From positions 1 through 64,000 of the forward strand of contig CAWCXA010000012.1 in assembly GCA_963799425.1 (NCBI GenBank): a stretch of 64,000 bases of DNA. The letters are read 5' to 3'. The DNA is from CAVWSM01 sp963799425. GTDB lineage: Bacteria > Actinomycetota > Actinomycetes > Jiangellales > Jiangellaceae. Made by a program: the position numbers and the translations under genes. The notes beneath the pieces were generated by a model. It did no database searches and had not been told where the DNA came from. It worked only from the letters and a program-made list of their open reading frames with translations. This document shows, piece after piece, positions 59,963 through 64,000 of this stretch. Every line of letters starts with the position of its first letter. Positions within the stretch are counted from its first letter, which is position 1.

Positions 59963-61155
59963 CCGCGGCCATGTACGACGTGATCGTGGTCGGCGGTCGC
60001 TGTGCGGGATCCCCGACCGCCATGCTGCTGGCCCAACGCGGCCTCCACGTGCTGCTCGTCGACCGGGCGAAGTTTCCAAGCGACACCGTGTCCACCCACC
60101 TGGTGCACCCACCGGGCGTCGAGGTCCTTAGGAGATGGGGACTCCGCGACAAGGTCCTGGCCGTGGGGTGTCCACCGATCGACACCTATGCCTTCGACTT
60201 CGGGCCGGTCGTGCTCAGCGGCGCACCAGGGACACAGGACTCGCCCGTCGCCTATGCACCGCGCCGCACGACGCTCGACGCCACGCTGTTCGAGGCCGCC
60301 GCAGCGAGCGGTGCCGAGGTCCGCGAAGGGTTCACAGTGACTGACCTAGTCATCGTTGACGGCCAAGTCAATGGCATCAGAGGCCACACCAGGGACGGGC
60401 GAACCCTCTCCGAGAGAGCACGCATCGTTGTGGGAGCCGACGGGCTGAACTCTGTCGTGGCAAAGCAAGTGCATTCACAGAGCTACCAGGTCAAGCCGCG
60501 CCTCTTGGTCGGATACTACGGCTATTGGAGCGGGCTACCGATGAATGGGCGATTCGAGGTCTACAGCCGACCGGGCCGGGCGTTCGCGGCCTGGGACACC
60601 AATGACGACCTGACCGTAGTCATCGGAGGCTGGCCGTACGCCGAGTTCGAGAAGAACCGCGCCGATATCAAGGCCCACTACTACGCGATGTTCGACTTAG
60701 CGCCCGGCTTCGCGGAACGCATCCGTGACGCCACGCTCGAGACCCAGTTGGTCGGCGCCGCCGTGCCCAACTACTTTCGCAAGCCGTACGGTCCAGGATG
60801 GGCGTTGGTCGGCGACGCCGGCTACAACAAAGACTTCATCACCTCCCAAGGCATCCAGGACGCCTTCCGCGACGCAGAGCTGTGTTCTGCCGCGATCGCT
60901 GACAGCCTGGCCGGAAAGCACGACTATGACGAGGCGATGAGCGACTACCAGACGGTGCGCGACCGGAGCGTCGCGTCGATGTACGACTACACGACCGACC
61001 TCGCCACGCTGGCGCCTCCACCGCCCGCTCTCGCCGCACTCCTTCAGTCCATCGAAGGCGACCTGGACGCGACGGACGCCTTCGCGCGCATGAACGCGGG
61101 GGTCATCACACCCACCGACTTCTTCGCGCGGACCACCGACGCAGCGTCCGACTAG
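59959..61155 (+). CDS. FAD-dependent oxidoreductase (geranylgeranyl reductase/monooxygenase-like)
   Basis: 398 aa. FAD site YDVIVVGGRCAGSPTAMLLA (GGRCAG instead of GxGxxG, typical of this subfamily), LVDRAKFPSDTVSTHLVHPP, central VVGADGLNSVVAK (DG motif) and WALVGDAGYNKDFITSQGIQ (second FAD motif GD). Members hydroxylate aromatics or reduce isoprenoid double bonds. Next to a TPR-LuxR regulator, the arrangement common for inducible aromatic or xenobiotic monooxygenases. Start overlaps the coupled small ORF. Confidence 0.88.
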   Translation: MTAAMYDVIVVGGRCAGSPTAMLLAQRGLHVLLVDRAKFPSDTVSTHLVHPPGVEVLRRWGLRDKVLAVGCPPIDTYAFDFGPVVLSGAPGTQDSPVAYAPRRTTLDATLFEAAAASGAEVREGFTVTDLVIVDGQVNGIRGHTRDGRTLSERARIVVGADGLNSVVAKQVHSQSYQVKPRLLVGYYGYWSGLPMNGRFEVYSRPGRAFAAWDTNDDLTVVIGGWPYAEFEKNRADIKAHYYAMFDLAPGFAERIRDATLETQLVGAAVPNYFRKPYGPGWALVGDAGYNKDFITSQGIQDAFRDAELCSAAIADSLAGKHDYDEAMSDYQTVRDRSVASMYDYTTDLATLAPPPPALAALLQSIEGDLDATDAFARMNAGVITPTDFFARTTDAASD

Positions 61156-61183
61156 GCAGAGGCAGTCGCGGCCATCGGGCCCG

Positions 61184-61471
61184 TCATGTGCTTGAGCTTC
61201 GGGCAGATCCCGCATCGGGGTTGTCGCAGCGGAAGGGCGCCTTGCCACGAGCTCCGTGGTAGTAGAAAGTCCGACCAGCCGCGCGAAGGATGATCCGGTA
61301 GCCGTCGACCAAAGCCTGGGCGTACATCATGCCCGGCTTACGACATCCCAGGGATCCGCCGGACCACGTCACAAACTCATGGGTGACGACATCGACCGCT
61401 GCAGGGTCGATCCCTGTGGCCGTGATTCCCTGGCGACTCCCCCGGTCACCGGATGAGTCAGCATCGATCAC
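61184..61471 (-). CDS. Small conserved actinobacterial protein of unknown function
   Basis: 95 aa, GTG start. THEFVTWSGGSLGCRKPGMM, YAQALVDGYRIILRAAGRTF and YYHGARGKAPFRC are a conserved motif series (W-x-x-G-S-L-G-C-x-x-P-G) found in secreted or surface-related small proteins. The upstream frame remains open for some residues, so the start is uncertain. Downstream of the beta-propeller gene on the same strand. Confidence 0.7.
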   Translation of the reverse strand: MIDADSSGDRGSRQGITATGIDPAAVDVVTHEFVTWSGGSLGCRKPGMMYAQALVDGYRIILRAAGRTFYYHGARGKAPFRCDNPDAGSARSSST

Positions 61472-61517
61472 GTCCGCAATGGCCTCGGAGACGCCCGAGG
61501 CTTCTTCACGTGTCGTC

Positions 61518-64000
61518 TTACGGTCGCTCGATCACGAGTGATCGCACTGCAACGTGCGGGTCCTGCAGCGCAAGGTTCTGCAGCGTGTCGGTGGCGAGCG
61601 CGCTGTCCCCTCCGGCGCGGATGACGGCAGCCAGCAGCATCACGGTGTTGTTGCGGAACGGGCTGAGGTCGAGGTCGAACGTCGCCACGGCCGAGCGGGT
61701 GTTGTCTAGGTCCTGACCTATCAAAGTCTTGCGGCGTGTAGCAGCGTTGGTGCCGACGAACCGCCAGCCACCGTCGATGGCCTGCGCAGTCGTGCCGGCT
61801 GCTGAGTTGAGCACCTCGTCGACAGCGCCCGCCCACGGGACGTTGGCCGTGAACCATGTCGTCGGGTCGTCGCGACGCGGGATCGGGTCCCCGGGGGCTC
61901 GGGTCCATCGCAGCAGCGTCACGCGCAGGTCAGCGCCCAGCCGTGGGTCGAGGCCGCGGTGGTGCACCACCACATCGACCTTGTGCGGCACGGCCTTCAC
62001 GATCATCGAGACGCTGGTGACGGCGCCCTCGACGAGCTTCGGCGTCAGCTCCAGCAGGTCGGCTTCGGTCGGTGTCCGATCGGGCTCGGCGACGGTCGCC
62101 CACGGCTCGGCGGTGTCATGTGGCGGCACCATGACCGTGCCCCAGAACGCCGCGTCGATGCGCATGCGGCCAGTGACTGGGTCCGCCGGGGCGCCCCAGT
62201 CCCGCAGCACGTCCTCGAAGTAGAGGTCCCACTCACCGGTCGCCCGGATGCGGTCGTCGCCGAAGCGCGAGCGGAGCGCCACTTGGAAGCGGCGGAGGTT
62301 CTCAGTCGGTCCCGGCGCGAACCGGCTCAATGGCGCAACCGGCGGCGGCAGCGCCGCGGGCGAAACCCGCGGGCGGACGTCGGGGCTGCCGTGCCACGAC
62401 CGGTCGGTGACTTCATCGCGCTGCTTCTCGATGGCCCGCACTCGGTACCGCAGGTCGTCGTCATGCGCACGTAGGTAGGTGAGATCGATGACGTCTGCAC
62501 CGAGCCGCAACTCCCACACTCCGCGAGCAGCGATGCCGGCGCGCAGCAGCCGCAGCCCGCCATTGTCGAACAACGACAGGTCCTCGACCGCTGCCTCGGG
62601 CAGGCCGTTCACGAGCGGCCGCCATGCCCATGACAGCGGCGGGCCGAGGGTGCGTACGCCGTGCCACACGCCAACCGTCGTACCGACATACACGTCGCTC
62701 GGGTTTGCCGTGTCGCAGCGCACCGCCGTCACTGGTGCCTTCACCTCGGCACGCAAGCCGGTGGGATGCCACGTGTCAGTGCCGTCGAACCACCACAGGG
62801 TGTCGACGGCCTCGTCATCCGGGTCTCCCACAGTGCCGAGATAGGCGGCGCCCTTCGGTCCGTGCATCGCGCCGGGGCCGTCGAGGTTCGGCTCGACGTC
62901 TGTCCACACGACGACGTCCTTTATCGGTCCCTCTGCCGAAGTCTCGTCCTTCTTGTTCTTCGCGTTTCGCTCGAGGATCGGGTCGCGGCTCCACGAACCG
63001 GGCCCGCCCGCAGCATCGCTCCCGGCGACCCGCACCATGCGCTCGATGCGGCCCTCGCCGAGGATCCACGCCACGTCGGAGGTCGCCCACTTGCACACCG
63101 TGACCGCCTCACCGAACAAGTCCTGGCGACGGCTGTACGTGAATGCCGTGACGGCGTCAGTGCCCGTCGGGAGCGTCACCCAGGTTGTGGCCCAGTCCTC
63201 GGTGTACCAAACCCGGGTCGTGCCGATCAGCACCTGCGTGTGAGTCGGGGCGGCGGCGCCGCCACGGGTGTGCGCGATCGTGGCCACGGTCGAGTAGAAC
63301 GCCGAGTCCTTGATCTCGTCCTTGGCCTTGGCGGGGAAGGCCAACGGCGCCCCGATCGGACGGAAGGCGAGCAGTCGGTTGAAGGGGCCGCCGTCCGACG
63401 CGGTCCACTGCCCGTCGAAGAACTGACGCACGTACCGCGTCGGCAGCAGCGGGTCGATCGCGACACCACCGCCGTCCCCGTCGCCGGTATGCAGCCAGAC
63501 CGCCGACGAGCCGCGCTCGATGATGCCGTTGTCCTGCAGCCCGACGACGACGTGACCCTCACACGACGGGTGCGAGGCGACATAGTTGGCTTCGATGACG
63601 GCCATGCCGGTGTTGCGAGCGACGAACGCCGACGGCTGGTCCGGGAAGATCGAGCGGAACACGCCGCCGTCACAGGCGGCCCACAGCAACCCGCCCGCGT
63701 CGGAGAAGTGCAGGTCGTGGACGTCGGCGTGGCAGCCGACGCCGATGCGCAGCGGCGCAATCGTGTGGCCGTAGGTGAGCTTGCCTGCCTTGTCGCCGAC
63801 CTCGGCGGAGAAGATCGCCGCGTCCTGGGGGTAGGTGTCGCCGGTGACGTTGATGTTGGTCGCTCCTTCGAAGAAGGAGCCACCGAGGATCACTTGGTCG
63901 GCGTTGTTCGGGTCGACCCTGATCGCGAGGTCGTAGAACCCTTGGTGGCCGAGCATGTCGGGCACACCGTCGACGAACTCGGCAGTGGGTGTGCCTGCGC
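61518..64000 (-). CDS. Large beta-propeller (BNR/sialidase-like) protein, 5' end outside the window
   Basis: At least 827 codons open to the right edge. Repeated BNR-like blades: GGVFRSIFPD, NADQVILGGSFF, HTQVLIGTTRVWYTEDWATT, SDVYVGTTVGVWHGVRTLGP, and GLQDNGIIERG in the middle. The last third (after about residue 540) is a different, beta-rich domain with WGAPADPVTGRMRIDAAFWG and a hydrophilic C-terminal fold ending VRSLVIERP. Probably a glycosidase-like or adhesion protein exported by a signal outside the window. No catalytic residue assigned. Confidence 0.85.
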   Translation of the reverse strand, partial: AGTPTAEFVDGVPDMLGHQGFYDLAIRVDPNNADQVILGGSFFEGATNINVTGDTYPQDAAIFSAEVGDKAGKLTYGHTIAPLRIGVGCHADVHDLHFSDAGGLLWAACDGGVFRSIFPDQPSAFVARNTGMAVIEANYVASHPSCEGHVVVGLQDNGIIERGSSAVWLHTGDGDGGGVAIDPLLPTRYVRQFFDGQWTASDGGPFNRLLAFRPIGAPLAFPAKAKDEIKDSAFYSTVATIAHTRGGAAAPTHTQVLIGTTRVWYTEDWATTWVTLPTGTDAVTAFTYSRRQDLFGEAVTVCKWATSDVAWILGEGRIERMVRVAGSDAAGGPGSWSRDPILERNAKNKKDETSAEGPIKDVVVWTDVEPNLDGPGAMHGPKGAAYLGTVGDPDDEAVDTLWWFDGTDTWHPTGLRAEVKAPVTAVRCDTANPSDVYVGTTVGVWHGVRTLGPPLSWAWRPLVNGLPEAAVEDLSLFDNGGLRLLRAGIAARGVWELRLGADVIDLTYLRAHDDDLRYRVRAIEKQRDEVTDRSWHGSPDVRPRVSPAALPPPVAPLSRFAPGPTENLRRFQVALRSRFGDDRIRATGEWDLYFEDVLRDWGAPADPVTGRMRIDAAFWGTVMVPPHDTAEPWATVAEPDRTPTEADLLELTPKLVEGAVTSVSMIVKAVPHKVDVVVHHRGLDPRLGADLRVTLLRWTRAPGDPIPRRDDPTTWFTANVPWAGAVDEVLNSAAGTTAQAIDGGWRFVGTNAATRRKTLIGQDLDNTRSAVATFDLDLSPFRNNTVMLLAAVIRAGGDSALATDTLQNLALQDPHVAVRSLVIERP

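Noticed and set aside
50349..61536. 18-base exact match between 50349-50366 and 61519-61536 (tacggtcgctcgatcacg)
   Set aside because: In both places the reverse strand codes VIERP-stop, but nothing else is shared. Too short to claim a paralogue or an att pair.

Overview
The window is 64 kb of high-GC chromosomal DNA from an actinobacterium. Evidence: GC-biased third positions, many GTG starts, DUF3618/YihY/Holin-X and DUF222-HNH families, MalT/LAL-type LuxR regulators, Tat and lipoprotein exports. The gene set fits a soil or rock-dwelling lineage of the Geodermatophilales/Pseudonocardiales kind, but I cannot fix the genus. It is an accessory-rich region: intact genes alternate with gene remnants, many broken by single-base indels.

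Left part (0-13.6 kb). Remnants of a CPBP protease and an alpha/beta hydrolase. A minus-strand set hsp20 - CBS - CBS - membrane protein - hydrolase(psi). A WYL-regulator remnant. An ArsR repressor coupled to a SRPBCC protein, divergent from a DUF1772-like membrane protein, with a palindromic operator between. An ArsB/NhaD-type permease with a coupled 25-codon leader ORF. Then a conjugative-element remnant (MobF/TrwC relaxase split by a +1 frameshift, plus a DUF2637 protein) ending beside the 3' half of a tRNA-Lys, probably an attachment site.

13.8-22.7 kb. A TetR gene and a tightly overlapping envelope operon (YtxH-like, Holin-X, DUF3618, YihY/BrkB, DUF4235). NAD kinase coupled to an aldo/keto reductase. 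A decayed stretch follows: LuxR N-terminal scrap, HicB-like ORF, frameshifted beta-hydroxyacid dehydrogenase and a PPQAGYG repeat tail.

22.7-25.6 kb. The most notable unit: a MerR-B12 photoreceptor-type regulator of the CarH/LitR class with the W-x9-E-H signature. Its own promoter, the divergent DUF378 gene and a nearby fasciclin lipoprotein gene carry runs of 11-bp direct repeats that look like its operators. An SDR-type reductase lies in the same cluster.

25.7-35.4 kb. A DUF2398-like remnant, a coiled-coil protein, an HdeD-like protein, a DUF1003 gene with its membrane core deleted and a DUF222-HNH pseudogene whose 5' end is an inverted copy of the coiled-coil gene. A TetR repressor follows, whose putative palindromic operator occurs both at its own promoter and at the coiled-coil gene. 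Then a collagen-like protein, tandem zinc-ribbon mini-proteins, LapA-like and DUF1905 proteins, a GAF histidine kinase and a duplicated ABM-like protein.

35.9-43.4 kb. A minus-strand block, apparently under a 926-aa MalT-like LuxR regulator: small protein, HSL esterase, Tat-exported MBL-fold hydrolase, FMN reductase (frameshifted) and DHA2-type MFS exporter.

43.5-52.7 kb. An F420-reductase-like remnant, patatin and GNAT genes each preceded by a short leader ORF, and an MDR reductase. A second degraded relaxase copy abuts a truncated MocR gene, followed by a Cys-rich protein, a methyltransferase remnant, an exported alpha/beta hydrolase and a COG4315-type lipoprotein.

52.9-64 kb. A LAL-type LuxR ATPase, a flavin monooxygenase, a TPR-LuxR regulator divergent from a small ORF translationally coupled to an FAD oxidoreductase, and a large beta-propeller protein that runs off the right edge.
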